Shown here: positions 7,178-14,967 of the stretch, piece by piece
How positions within the stretch are numbered: position 1 is the stretch's first letter
Layout of the letters: each line of letters begins with the position of its first letter
Source: Methylobacter tundripaludum
GTDB lineage: Bacteria > Pseudomonadota > Gammaproteobacteria > Methylococcales > Methylomonadaceae
Length of the DNA: 64,000 nt
Direction of reading: 5' to 3'
NCBI RefSeq assembly: GCF_002934365.1
Contig: NZ_PTIY01000006.1
Span: 1 to 64,000 of the forward strand
The notes under the pieces: model-generated
Told to the model about the DNA's origin: nothing
Database searches by the model: none
What the model saw: only the letters and a program-made list of their open reading frames with translations
Made by a program: the position numbers and the translations under genes

Positions 7178-7933
7178 ATGCGTATCCAAGCATTTGTTGT
7201 AATGTTGTTTCTGTGCGGCTACTCACTTGCCGAAGAAAAATACACACCACCTCAAAGTAGTGCGCTTGGTGGGGTGAGCTTCGACGGAACGGCAGTTGGG
7301 CAACAATTTCATTCGCGTTTTACTGAATGCGATATGAAAAATATGTGTGATGGAAAAAAATTAAAATATGGTTGCAGCAGTGACCAGAATCACAACACAA
7401 CAATACTAAAATTGAAAAACGACACCATTTTTTATGACGCAAAAATGGGACTTGACGCGGATGGGTCGCCATACTCAAAAAATACACCTGGGCAAACAGA
7501 TCAACCTGAAACGTCGTTACGCTATCCTCTTTCAGGCAAGCCTAGCATTAATGCTGACCGCGTTCCTTTTATAGTTATTCCTTTGGGCGGTTTTGATAAC
7601 GAGTTGGGAGTTACAATTGGTGATGTAGCTGCGGTTGTCTATGGTCAAAAACGTGTATTTGCTGTTGTTGCGGATCAAGGGCCTAAGTGTAAATTAGGTG
7701 AAGGCTCAATACAGCTTCATGAACTACTCGGTCATACGGTTTGTAAGGCTAGAGATTCCAAAGGCGACTGCGTAAAACTCCGCAACGTTGGCATTGATAA
7801 AAACGTCCAGTATTTTATCTTTCCTGGAACACACAAAGAACTTATGCTGGGTTTAACTCCACAAAATATCATTGAGCATATTAATTCCATTGGTGAAACG
7901 TCTTGGCAAAAGCTAACAGCATCTGCCGAGTAA
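7178..7933 (+). CDS. secreted GH75-family chitosanase-like protein (cassette 1)
   Basis: Signal peptide at residues 1-18 (MRIQAFVVMLFLCGYSLA) followed by a domain resembling glycoside hydrolase family 75 chitosanases: FYDAKMGLDADGSPYS, PFIVIPLGGF, GDVAAVVYG and VVADQGPKCKLGEGS. The Asp of VADQGP (residue 166) and the Glu of GEGS (175) are the likely catalytic acids. It would cleave chitosan outside the cytoplasm. Six cysteines suggest disulfides in an exported protein. A strong ribosome site (AAGGAGAAGTT) precedes the ATG. The stop lies seven bases before attC1, as expected for a cassette gene. The gene is AT-rich compared with its surroundings. GH75 is best known from fungi and some bacteria; assignment is from motif memory. 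Confidence 0.78.
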   Translation: MRIQAFVVMLFLCGYSLAEEKYTPPQSSALGGVSFDGTAVGQQFHSRFTECDMKNMCDGKKLKYGCSSDQNHNTTILKLKNDTIFYDAKMGLDADGSPYSKNTPGQTDQPETSLRYPLSGKPSINADRVPFIVIPLGGFDNELGVTIGDVAAVVYGQKRVFAVVADQGPKCKLGEGSIQLHELLGHTVCKARDSKGDCVKLRNVGIDKNVQYFIFPGTHKELMLGLTPQNIIEHINSIGETSWQKLTASAE

Positions 7934-7940
7934 CAGCATT

Positions 7941-8063
7941 GGCTAACAAGTCGGTCAAAGGGACGCGCCGCCCGTTGGCGGTTTTGAAGTCCAGTCTTTT
8001 ATCAAGGTTCGGCGGCTTCGCTCAAGCCCAGAGAGCGGCGCGCCCCTTACCGTAACGTTGGGC
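7941..8063 (+). other. integron attC site 1
   Basis: A 123-base imperfect palindrome. R'' is GGCTAAC (7941-7947) and R' is GTTGGGC (8057-8063, fits GTTRRRY). Inner arms AAAGGGACGCGCCGC (7957-7971) and GCGGCGCGCCCCTTA (8035-8049) pair with a one-base mismatch, giving the asymmetric stem typical of attC. It separates the chitosanase gene from the membrane-protein gene. Confidence 0.85.
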
Positions 8064-8083
8064 GTCATAGGAATATTCCTCGC

Positions 8084-8947
8084 ATGCAATTCACATTCCC
8101 GCCGGGCCGCACCTGGTTCTATGAGGTGTGGCATCACAAAGCATCGGTGCTCGGGGCCGTCCTAGCAATCATTTCTCTATCGCTAGCGCACTACGCTGGC
8201 TTTTTGATGAAAGTTCCACTCCAGATCGTGGCAGTAGCCGGAATGTCGCTCGCCAAAGGAGTGACCGCTACATTTCTGTTTTATATGTTTTTTTGCGCGG
8301 TTTTTGCGCGGGTATTTACTTCGATGTTGCAGCTCGTTGTCCTTCCATTTCTCGCCTTAACCGATCGGCTGGAACGCGGATTCAGCCGAAAAATGGATTG
8401 GACACATCAGCGCCGCTTCGTCCGATCGCATACCCAGACCATCAAGTGGGAAGGACACATTTGGATTGCTATTCAAGCATTTTTGTTTCTTCTACTGATG
8501 TTGGGGATATACGTGGAATTTACGATTACTTGGATTTCAGGTGTTGGGCTATTCACGTCAATAGTATTAGTCCTCCTGTCCGGGCTTGTCCGATCTGGAT
8601 TCTTTCTTCAACCAAGTCCAAGCACCTTTTCCAGAAAAATCAAAAAGCGTCCCGCGCGCTCAGGACGTGCGGCATCAGCTGCGTTTGTAACAATCACGGC
8701 AGCTCTTATTCTCGTGGCGTTTTTCATGGGGGGCATGCGCGCAAGTTTGTTACGAGATCAAGAGCCGCAGATGACAATGACAAAAGACTTCACTGGTATG
8801 GCTACAGTAATTGCAAGTTCTGAAGGGGCGCTGCTTTTGTTTCAAAAACAGGGCATCGAGCTTCGATATATCTACTCCACCCCTGAATTTACGACATCAA
8901 TAGAAACCAAGCCGGTGTTCCCGCCAATCGGCTCTAAGAAGGAGTGA
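8084..8947 (+). CDS. predicted multi-pass membrane protein of unknown function (cassette 2)
   Basis: The 287-residue product has about five hydrophobic segments: near residues 22-46, 62-98, 128-156, 158-178 and 200-223. Basic loops lie between them (SRKMDWTHQRRF; SRKIKKRPARSGRAA), and a soluble tail of about 55 residues follows. I recognise no family. The gene lies entirely between attC1 and attC2, begins 20 bases after the attC1 core and stops 7 bases before attC2, so it is a complete single-gene cassette. Like most integron cassette genes it has no assignable function. Confidence 0.75.
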   Translation: MQFTFPPGRTWFYEVWHHKASVLGAVLAIISLSLAHYAGFLMKVPLQIVAVAGMSLAKGVTATFLFYMFFCAVFARVFTSMLQLVVLPFLALTDRLERGFSRKMDWTHQRRFVRSHTQTIKWEGHIWIAIQAFLFLLLMLGIYVEFTITWISGVGLFTSIVLVLLSGLVRSGFFLQPSPSTFSRKIKKRPARSGRAASAAFVTITAALILVAFFMGGMRASLLRDQEPQMTMTKDFTGMATVIASSEGALLLFQKQGIELRYIYSTPEFTTSIETKPVFPPIGSKKE

Positions 8948-8954
8948 CAGTGAC

Positions 8955-9022
8955 GCCCAACCCATCATTTCACCGGACCTGCGCGAAAAGCCGCGCAGGC
9001 CAATGAATTTAAACGCTAGAGC
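8955..9022 (+). other. integron attC site 2
   Basis: A compact 68-base attC. R'' is GCCCAAC (8955-8961, perfect RYYYAAC). The inner hairpin GGACCTGCGCG/CGCGCAGGCC has a single unpaired A in the left arm, the extrahelical base that orients integrase. The R' end reads GCTAGAG (9015-9021), a degenerate form of GTTRRRY. The R'' complements the R' of attC1 exactly over 11 bases. Confidence 0.85.
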
Positions 9023-9039
9023 TCTCAGGTCATCACACC

Positions 9040-9666
9040 ATGCCTACATCAGTCACATGTCTTTGGAATGGCTCTGCAATTGGGATCGCAGAAGCTATCG
9101 AAATTAGAGACAGGGGAGATTCGCCTCTGTTCTTGTGCGTTCATTGCGGGGAAAGGGTAAAAGCCCACTCAGGCGGCGGGCATACCAGCGCTCACTTTGA
9201 GCATGTCCAAAGGAATCCAGAATGCCCCTTAAGTCACAGTGACTCCTATCAATATGGAGGCATTAAGGGAGCGAATTGGCAAAACACGGACGCTGAGGAT
9301 GCTATTGAGGGCTATGCGAGAGAGCGAAAATACCTCGCACATCACCGCAACGGAGCTATTGTTCTGCAATGCAAAGAAAGAGATAACTATACGTGCAGGG
9401 CGTGTGGATTTTCTTTGCGCGTAAACGGAAGAAGCATTGTCGAATGTCATCACCTAGTTCCATTGGCAAATAGTCGCGAGCGAGTGACATCGGTCAATGA
9501 TCTTGTTTGCCTGTGTCCGACATGCCACAGAGTTGCGCATACGTCAAATCCTCCACTCCCGCTTGAAGAAATAGCGAAACTTACAAAAGGTTCTAACCCT
9601 ACGTTGCAGGGGACGCCCGGCAAGCGGTGTGCTTCCAACCAATCCGCATCGCGCGGTCGCCCCTGA
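9040..9666 (+). CDS. HNH endonuclease-family protein with N-terminal zinc-ribbon-like region (cassette 3)
   Basis: The 208-residue protein has an N-terminal Cys/His region (CVHCGE, then AHFEHV...PECPLSH) and a C-terminal HNH domain: YTCRACGF, VECHHLVPLANS, VNDLVCLCPTCHRVAHT. The two CxxC pairs bind a structural zinc and the HH of ECHHL is the catalytic site. The reading frame runs into attC3: the last 25 or so residues (from SNPTLQGTPGKR) are encoded by the recombination site itself, which is common in cassette genes. Targets are unknown; it could act on DNA during defence or competition. The ATG lies 18 bases after the end of attC2. Confidence 0.85.
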   Translation: MPTSVTCLWNGSAIGIAEAIEIRDRGDSPLFLCVHCGERVKAHSGGGHTSAHFEHVQRNPECPLSHSDSYQYGGIKGANWQNTDAEDAIEGYARERKYLAHHRNGAIVLQCKERDNYTCRACGFSLRVNGRSIVECHHLVPLANSRERVTSVNDLVCLCPTCHRVAHTSNPPLPLEEIAKLTKGSNPTLQGTPGKRCASNQSASRGRP

Positions 9667-9680
9667 ACTCCACGTTAAAT
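9591..9680 (+). other. integron attC site 3
   Basis: R'' is TTCTAAC (9591-9597) and R' is GTTAAAT (9674-9680, perfect GTTRRRY). The inner arms GCAGGGGACGCC (from 9606) and GGTCGCCCCTG (9655-9665) pair with one extra A in the left arm. It overlaps the 3' end of the HNH gene, whose TGA is at 9664-9666. Confidence 0.85.
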
Positions 9681-9683
9681 GCA

Positions 9684-9782
9684 ATGAAACCCAGCGTTGT
9701 TCGCATTAAATCTGAGTTTAGCGTTGCTCTACCCGCCTTACGAAAAGCTGCAAGGTGGATTCGCGCCGACAATCTGACGTGA
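9684..9782 (+). CDS. short orphan ORF after attC3, probable remnant of a fourth cassette
   Basis: ATG at 9684, four bases after the attC3 core, opens a 32-residue frame (MKPSVVRIKSEFSVALPALR...) ending in TGA at 9780-9782. The position matches a cassette gene start. No attC with an R'' complementary to GTTAAAT is found downstream, so the cassette seems truncated before the pilus ATPase gene. There is no clear ribosome site. The rest of 9783-9906 holds nothing I recognise. Confidence 0.35.
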   Translation: MKPSVVRIKSEFSVALPALRKAARWIRADNLT

Positions 9783-9906
9783 CCGGGATGATCTTGTCTG
9801 GCTCTTACCACTAATTTTGAAATCGCCCTACAACCATCCGCGTAAACCCGTTCAATCCGTGTCGCCTAGAGGCGCCTACTTTTGGCATCCGTGTTCCATT
9901 GCTTTA

Positions 9907-11334
9907 TCAACCGAAATTGATCTTAGCCTCCAGATCGTTACTGGAATCGGCATTTTTCAGCGCCTCTTCCAGACTGATCAGTCCTTCTTTATAAAGCCCG
10001 TACAAAGCGTCGTCGAATGTTCGCATGCCTTTGCTGCCGCTCGACGCCATTGCCGATTTGATTTCATTCAATTCCCCTTTCAAAATCAGGCTCGCGATAT
10101 GAGGGGTGTTGATCATCACCTCGATGGCCGCGCAGCGCTTCCCCGCCGTGTCGGGAATCAGGCGCTGGGAAATAACGGCGTTTAAATTGGTGGCAAGATC
10201 CATAAACAACTGGGCATGATAATCATGGGGGAACATGTTGACTACCCGCTCCATGGCCTGGTTCGCGTTGTTAGAGTGCATGGTCGATATGCACAAGTGG
10301 CCGGTATTGGCCAGTTCCAGCGCGGCCGACATGGTTTCACGGTCCCGGATCTCGCCGATCAAGATAACATCGGGCGCTTCCCGCAAGCAAGCTTTCAGCG
10401 CTCTGGCATAGGAATCCGTATCCACGCCGACTTCGCGCTGGTTGACGATGGACATCAGGTTCGGGTGCGAGAATTCGACCGGGTCTTCGATGGTCAGAAT
10501 ATGACCGGCTGAATTGGCGTTGCGGTGGTTAATCATGGCCGCCAGCGTGGTCGACTTTCCCGATCCGGTGCCGCCGACCATCAACAGCAGCCCCCGTTTG
10601 GCCATGATCAGTTCCATCAAAATATCCGGCGTGCCTAAATCCTTGCCGGTCGGAATGACCGATGGAATCAGGCGCATCACCAAACCGACGGTTTTGCGCT
10701 GGTAAAAGGCATTGGCGCGAAAACGCGCGCTGCCGTCCGGCAGTGTGATAGCAAAGTCCAGGTCCCGCTTGGCTAAAAACTCGTCGATTTGTTCCTGGGT
10801 CATAATCCCGAATGCGCCGGACTGGGTCAGCTCGGGCGTCAGCAGGAAATCGTCCAGCGCCACGACCTTGCCGTAAATTTTGGCTTTGACCGGCGAATCG
10901 ACCGTTAAAAACAAATCCGAAGCGTTCAGTTTAGCCATTGCCGCCAGATACGGCAGGATGTTTAAATCGTCTTCCGGCGTTGCGCCCAAAATTTGATAGC
11001 TGACAGGCTCCGGCTCATCGGTTTTTGCCTGCGCTGAATCGGGGACGATCAACAATACCAAGCCGTTATCCTCGACCTTGGCGCTAACCCTGAATTTCTC
11101 CCCGTCAGGCGCGGCGCATTTAAAATCAAGCGCTTTGTTTTGGACTAATTCCTGCTTCTGGGCGTCGTTAATCAGGCTGAAGGTGATTTCTCTGATGATA
11201 TTCGGGCTTAACTCGTTTTTACCCAGGGGATATTCCTCCCCGGCCAAGCCCAACAGCGCCGGTGAGCCCGCCTTTAAAGACAAGCTATCGGCGTTTTTTT
11301 CCAGCATTAGTTTTAAATAAGGTGTCAGGGTCAT
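9907..11334 (-). CDS. PilT/PilU-family type IV pilus ATPase with duplicated N-terminal domain
   Basis: A retraction-type hexameric ATPase at the cytoplasmic base of type IV pili. Motifs: Walker A GGTGSGKSTTL, Asp box IEDPVEF, Walker B VILIGEIRD, His box TGHLCISTMHSNNANQAM. At 475 residues it is about 100-130 longer than PilT. The extra N-terminal part (residues 1-105) is a second, diverged copy of the PilT N-terminal domain: YLKLMLEKNADSLSLKAGSP matches YLAAMAKLNASDLFLTVDSP of the normal domain, and LDFKCAAPDGEKFRVSA matches LDFAITLPDGSARFRAN. It is followed upstream by a second PilU-type ATPase gene, with a repeat element between. Confidence 0.92.
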   Translation of the reverse strand: MTLTPYLKLMLEKNADSLSLKAGSPALLGLAGEEYPLGKNELSPNIIREITFSLINDAQKQELVQNKALDFKCAAPDGEKFRVSAKVEDNGLVLLIVPDSAQAKTDEPEPVSYQILGATPEDDLNILPYLAAMAKLNASDLFLTVDSPVKAKIYGKVVALDDFLLTPELTQSGAFGIMTQEQIDEFLAKRDLDFAITLPDGSARFRANAFYQRKTVGLVMRLIPSVIPTGKDLGTPDILMELIMAKRGLLLMVGGTGSGKSTTLAAMINHRNANSAGHILTIEDPVEFSHPNLMSIVNQREVGVDTDSYARALKACLREAPDVILIGEIRDRETMSAALELANTGHLCISTMHSNNANQAMERVVNMFPHDYHAQLFMDLATNLNAVISQRLIPDTAGKRCAAIEVMINTPHIASLILKGELNEIKSAMASSGSKGMRTFDDALYGLYKEGLISLEEALKNADSSNDLEAKINFG

Positions 11335-11418
11335 ATCGGTATCTGGTTTTGTGTGATGGGGTTAGAAATCTGCCTATATCGATTTGCGGAGCTTTATCTG
11401 ATGAGTCATCACTACCCG

Positions 11419-11531
11419 GTCATCGTTCCGGCAGGGATTCATCGACACTTTAACGGATGCCGGAACGAGGCGGCTTACGTTGCTTACATCCATGTAGTCT
11501 GGATACCGGCAATCCCTGCCGGTATGACGTG
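11419..11531. repeat. dispersed intergenic element, copy 2 (TTCCGGCAGGGAT family)
   Basis: It starts GGTCATCGTTCCGGCAGGGATTC and ends CAATCCCTGCCGGTATGACG, the same termini as at 1953-2136 and 37433-37591, with a shorter and different interior. It sits between the two pilus ATPase genes. Confidence 0.75.
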
Positions 11532-11585
11532 CTCCTATGAAGCCTACCTTTTTGCTAATCAAGTCGCTTTACCACAGCGGCAATC

Positions 11586-12728
11586 CTACTCTTCGTCGCC
11601 GCCGTCCTCTTTCGATTGCAGCGAAAGCCCGCCCATCGACCTGTCCTCGCCGGACGCCAGTTTGATCTGCAAGCGCAACTCATTTTGGGAATCGGCATTT
11701 CTTAAGGCTTCGTCATAATCTATTTTTCCGGCCTGATAAAGTTCCAGTAAGGCTTGGTCAAAGGTCTGCATCCCCAGTTCGCGGGATTTGGCCATCAGCG
11801 GCTTGATGCTGGAAGCCTCGCCTTTGGCGATATAATCGGAAATCAGCGGGGTATTCAATAAAATCTCGATAGCCGCGCAACGCCCACCGTCAACAGTTTT
11901 GACCAGACGCTGGGAAATAATCGCGCGCAAATTGACCGAGATGTCCTGCATCAATTTCGCCTGCTTCGCCATCGGAAAGAAACCCAAAATCCGGTCGATG
12001 GCCTGGTTGGCGTTGTTCGCGTGCAAGGTAGCCAACGCCAGATGACCGGTCTGGGAAAATTCCAGGCCGTAATTCATAATCTCTTCGTCGCGAATTTCGC
12101 CCAGCACAATCACATCGGGAGCCTGGCGCAAGGTGTTGTGCAGCCCCGCTTCCCAGCTTTTGGTATCGACGCCGACTTCCCTTTGCATGATCACGCAGTT
12201 TTTATGGCTATGCACGTATTCAATCGGATCTTCCAGCGTGATGATATGGCCGTAACTGTTCGCATTGCGATAATCGATCATTGCCGCCATAGACGTTGAT
12301 TTACCTGAACCGGTGCCGCCGACCATGATAACCAGGCCGTTTTGGTTCATCATCACGTCTTTTAAGATCGGCGGCAGACCCAGTTTATCGAAATTGGGTA
12401 TTTCTGCGGCGATGACCCGGACGACCAAGCCCTGGCAGCCTTGCTGGACATAGGCGTTAACCCGGAACCGGGACAGCCCGGCAGGCGCAATCGCGAAGTT
12501 GCATTCTTGTGTTTCTTCAAATTCCTTGAGCTGCTTGTCATTCATGATGCACTGCGTCAGGGCCTTGGCGTCATTGGCCGATAACGCCTGCTGCGAAACC
12601 GGCGTCAGCTTGCCTTTGATTTTTATTGCAGGTGGAAAACCGGCGGTAATAAATAAATCGGACCCTTCTTTATGTAGCATAAGCTTGAGCAACTTAATCA
12701 TAAAGTCCATCGCTTCTTTTCTTTCCAT
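11586..12728 (-). CDS. pilU: type IV pilus ATPase PilU
   Basis: The 380-residue protein has the length and pattern of PilU, the PilT paralogue that assists pilus retraction. It shows GSDLFITAGFPP at the N-terminus, Walker A VGGTGSGKSTSMAAM, IDYRNANSYGHIITLEDPIE, REVGVDTKSWE, Walker B VIVLGEIRD, and TGHLALATLHANNANQA. A GGGGGA ribosome site lies five bases before the ATG at 12728, supporting that start over the internal Met at residue 7. The hydrophilic C-terminal tail (SKEDGGDEE) is typical. It lies upstream of the longer PilT-like gene on the same strand. Confidence 0.92.
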   Translation of the reverse strand: MERKEAMDFMIKLLKLMLHKEGSDLFITAGFPPAIKIKGKLTPVSQQALSANDAKALTQCIMNDKQLKEFEETQECNFAIAPAGLSRFRVNAYVQQGCQGLVVRVIAAEIPNFDKLGLPPILKDVMMNQNGLVIMVGGTGSGKSTSMAAMIDYRNANSYGHIITLEDPIEYVHSHKNCVIMQREVGVDTKSWEAGLHNTLRQAPDVIVLGEIRDEEIMNYGLEFSQTGHLALATLHANNANQAIDRILGFFPMAKQAKLMQDISVNLRAIISQRLVKTVDGGRCAAIEILLNTPLISDYIAKGEASSIKPLMAKSRELGMQTFDQALLELYQAGKIDYDEALRNADSQNELRLQIKLASGEDRSMGGLSLQSKEDGGDEE

Positions 12729-12953
12729 TGATTTCCCCCTGTATTGGTTAGCGGTATGTGGTTTTACCCGGAATCAGATAACACGCGCTTGATTATAATT
12801 TTAATTATTCAGGATGCCTAAAAAAACGCATCTCAGGTAATCGAGCTGCGGACTGGGCAGGAGGCAATGCCATGACGGCTTCGCCGCCGATCTATAATGA
12901 GAGGGGAAAGCCCCGGAACCCATCGTTCCGGCGCTAATATGTCGCTGATTTTT

Positions 12954-13070
12954 TAGGGAAGCGCTGAATAAAATGCTTCCGTTCATGGTTCGACGGGCTC
13001 ACCACGAACGGAATCAATACGTTACCGTTCGTCCTGAGCCCGTCGAAGGACTAAATCGACACTTCCCTAG
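12954..13070. repeat. MITE-like element with terminal inverted repeats and an inner REP-type palindrome
   Basis: The left end TAGGGAAGCGCTGAATAAA is matched in inverse orientation by the right end, which reads GGACTAAATCGACACTTCCCTAG. Inside, GGTTCGACGGGCTCACCACGAACGG is opposed to CCGTTCGTCCTGAGCCCGTCGAAGG. It overlaps the stop codon (TAG at 13067-13069 on the minus strand) of the aldehyde dehydrogenase gene and may act as its terminator. The remaining bases 12729-12953 hold nothing I recognise as a gene. Confidence 0.65.
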
Positions 13071-14596
13071 AAAAACCCCAATGGATTAATATCGTAGCTG
13101 ACCAGCATGTTTTTGGTTTGCTGATAATGATTCAGCATCATCTTGTGGGTTTCACGGCCCACGCCTGATTTTTTATAACCGCCGAAAGCCGCGTGCGCCG
13201 GATAATGGTGGTAGCAATTAACCCATACCCGGCCGGCCTGAATGCCACGGCCCATACGATATGAACGATTCATATCGCGAGTCCAGACACCCGCGCCCAG
13301 ACCGAACTGAGTGTCGTTGGCAATCTCCAGCGCTTCGGCTTCATCCTTAAACGTGGTGACCGATATGACGGGGCCGAAAATTTCTTCCTGGAAAATGCGC
13401 ATCTTATTGCCGCCTTTCATGATCGTCGGTTCGATATAGTAGCCTTCGGAGAAACCGCCGCCTAAAGATTCAGCCTTGCCGCCGATTAAAACTTCAGCGC
13501 CTTCGTCCTTACCGATTTGCAGATAACTCAGAATCTTGTCAAATTGTTGTTTAGAGGCTTGCGCGCCTACCATCGTTTCGCTGTCTAACGGGTTGCCGCG
13601 TTTAATCTGCTTGACGCGCGCAATGACCTTAGCGATGAATTCATCGTAGATGGACTCCTGCACCAACAAGCGGGATGGACAGGTGCAGACTTCACCCTGG
13701 TTGAAAAACGCCAGCACCGCGCCCTCGACGCATTTGCTGACAAAATCATCTTCCTGATTTAATACATCCTCAAAAAAGATGTTCGGCGATTTTCCGCCCA
13801 ACTCAACGGTTGACGGAATGATATTTTCGGCGGCGCACTTTAGAATATGCGCGCCGACGGGGGTTGATCCGGTAAAGGCTATTTTGGCAATCCGTGTACT
13901 GGTCGCTAATGCCTGCCCTGCTTCCGCGCCATAGCCGTTGACGATATTAACCACGCCTGCGGGCAATAAATCGCCGATCAACTCCATCAGCACCAAAATA
14001 GACGCAGGGGTTTGTTCCGCCGGTTTCAAGACCACACAGTTTCCTGCGGCCAAGGCGGGGGCTAATTTCCAGCAAGCCATCAGCAACGGGAAATTCCACG
14101 GAATAATCTGTCCGACCACACCCAGCGGCTCATGAAAATGGTAAGCGACGGTATTTTGGTCGATTTCGCCGATAGAACCTTCCTGTGCGCGAATGCACCC
14201 GGCAAAGTAGCGAAAATGATCGGCGCACAGCGGTATGTCAGCCGCCAGCGTTTCCCGCACCGCTTTGCCGTTATCCCAGGTTTCGGCAACGGCCAATGCT
14301 TCAAGATTCGCTTCAATCCGGTCGGCTATTTTTAACAGCCTGTTTGACCGCTCGGTGACGGAGGCCGTTCCCCAGGCGTCTTTGGCGGCATGGGCGGCGT
14401 CCAGCGCCAGCTCAATATCTTCCGCGCTGGAGCGGGGTACTTCGCAAAAAACCTTGCCGTTAACCGGACTCGAATTTTCGAAATACTGGCCTTTGACCGG
14501 AGCGACCCACTGGCCGCCGATAAAATTTTGATAGCGGGATTTAAAGTCAACTTTACTGCCTGGCTGATTTGGAGCTGTATAAAGCATTGCTTTCAC
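13067..14596 (-). CDS. NAD-dependent aldehyde dehydrogenase (AldB/ExaC type)
   Basis: The 509-residue protein oxidises short aliphatic aldehydes such as acetaldehyde to acids. Visible hallmarks: the [20 protein letters not shown] start, [14 protein letters not shown] (NAD pocket and oxyanion Asn), FTGSTPVGA, catalytic Glu in [10 protein letters not shown], catalytic Cys in [12 protein letters not shown], and [10 protein letters not shown]. The [16 protein letters not shown] stretch and C-terminal [27 protein letters not shown] are characteristic of the AldB/AcoD/ExaC group. In a methylotroph it could handle C2 by-products. It is monocistronic, and the upstream gap leads to a divergent sensor gene. 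Confidence 0.92.
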   Translation of the reverse strand: MKAMLYTAPNQPGSKVDFKSRYQNFIGGQWVAPVKGQYFENSSPVNGKVFCEVPRSSAEDIELALDAAHAAKDAWGTASVTERSNRLLKIADRIEANLEALAVAETWDNGKAVRETLAADIPLCADHFRYFAGCIRAQEGSIGEIDQNTVAYHFHEPLGVVGQIIPWNFPLLMACWKLAPALAAGNCVVLKPAEQTPASILVLMELIGDLLPAGVVNIVNGYGAEAGQALATSTRIAKIAFTGSTPVGAHILKCAAENIIPSTVELGGKSPNIFFEDVLNQEDDFVSKCVEGAVLAFFNQGEVCTCPSRLLVQESIYDEFIAKVIARVKQIKRGNPLDSETMVGAQASKQQFDKILSYLQIGKDEGAEVLIGGKAESLGGGFSEGYYIEPTIMKGGNKMRIFQEEIFGPVISVTTFKDEAEALEIANDTQFGLGAGVWTRDMNRSYRMGRGIQAGRVWVNCYHHYPAHAAFGGYKKSGVGRETHKMMLNHYQQTKNMLVSYDINPLGFF

Positions 14597-14967
14597 CTAA
14601 ATATGGATAAGTTGAGAGTGGCGAATTCTATCATCATAAGCAACGTAAAATAACGTTCCTTTTCATTGGCAAAATCGTAGCATGAACGGAATTTGAAAAC
14701 AGCGGCCGTTATCCTTACGCCTGCCTGACTAGGGTTGTCGGCTTTGGCACAATCAGAAACCACAAATAAATCAAGATATACAAGCGGCCCGCACAACATT
14801 AGCAACTATCGCCCTTATTTACGCACCATTATTGTGCATCAACTAAAACGCAATATACACGATAACCGCGCAAAACCTTATCTCCGTAGAGTCATGAGCA
14901 ATGTGGCTTATATATTGCTTTTTGTCATGCATATCTCATTTGTAATGCATAATCCAGGATCAATGAC
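14597..14967. other. intergenic region between divergent genes, no gene seen
   Basis: 371 bases separate the aldehyde dehydrogenase from the CheW-type sensor gene, which are divergent, so promoters for both must lie here. An AGGATCAATGAC ribosome site precedes the ATG at 14968. I find no convincing -35/-10 pair or RNA gene. A weak GG-N10-GC pattern around 14669 lacks the other sigma-54 positions. Confidence 0.6.

Larger units (their letters stand above)
7101..9680 (+). mobile_element. integron gene-cassette cluster without integrase (CALIN-type)
   Basis: Three single-gene units on the plus strand, within a minus-strand neighbourhood, are each followed by an attC-like imperfect palindrome (7941-8063, 8955-9022, 9591-9680), with a weaker one at the left edge (7101-7163). 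The diagnostic point is that the R'' box of each attC should be complementary to the R' box that opens its own cassette. GCCCAAC at 8955 is the exact complement of GTTGGGC at 8057, and the match extends to 11 bases. GGCTAAC at 7941 complements GTTAGCT at 7157 in 6 of 7 positions. TTCTAAC at 9591 complements GCTAGAG at 9015 in 5 of 7. No intI or attI is visible. Predicted cassette boundaries are near 7158, 8058, 9016 and 9675. Confidence 0.85.

Noticed and set aside
14668-14684. Possible sigma-54 promoter (TTGGCAAAATCGTAGCA) upstream of the CheW-type sensor gene
   Set aside because: Only the GG and GC positions with correct spacing match; the rest of the consensus (CAC, TT) is absent and it lies about 280 bases from the start codon.
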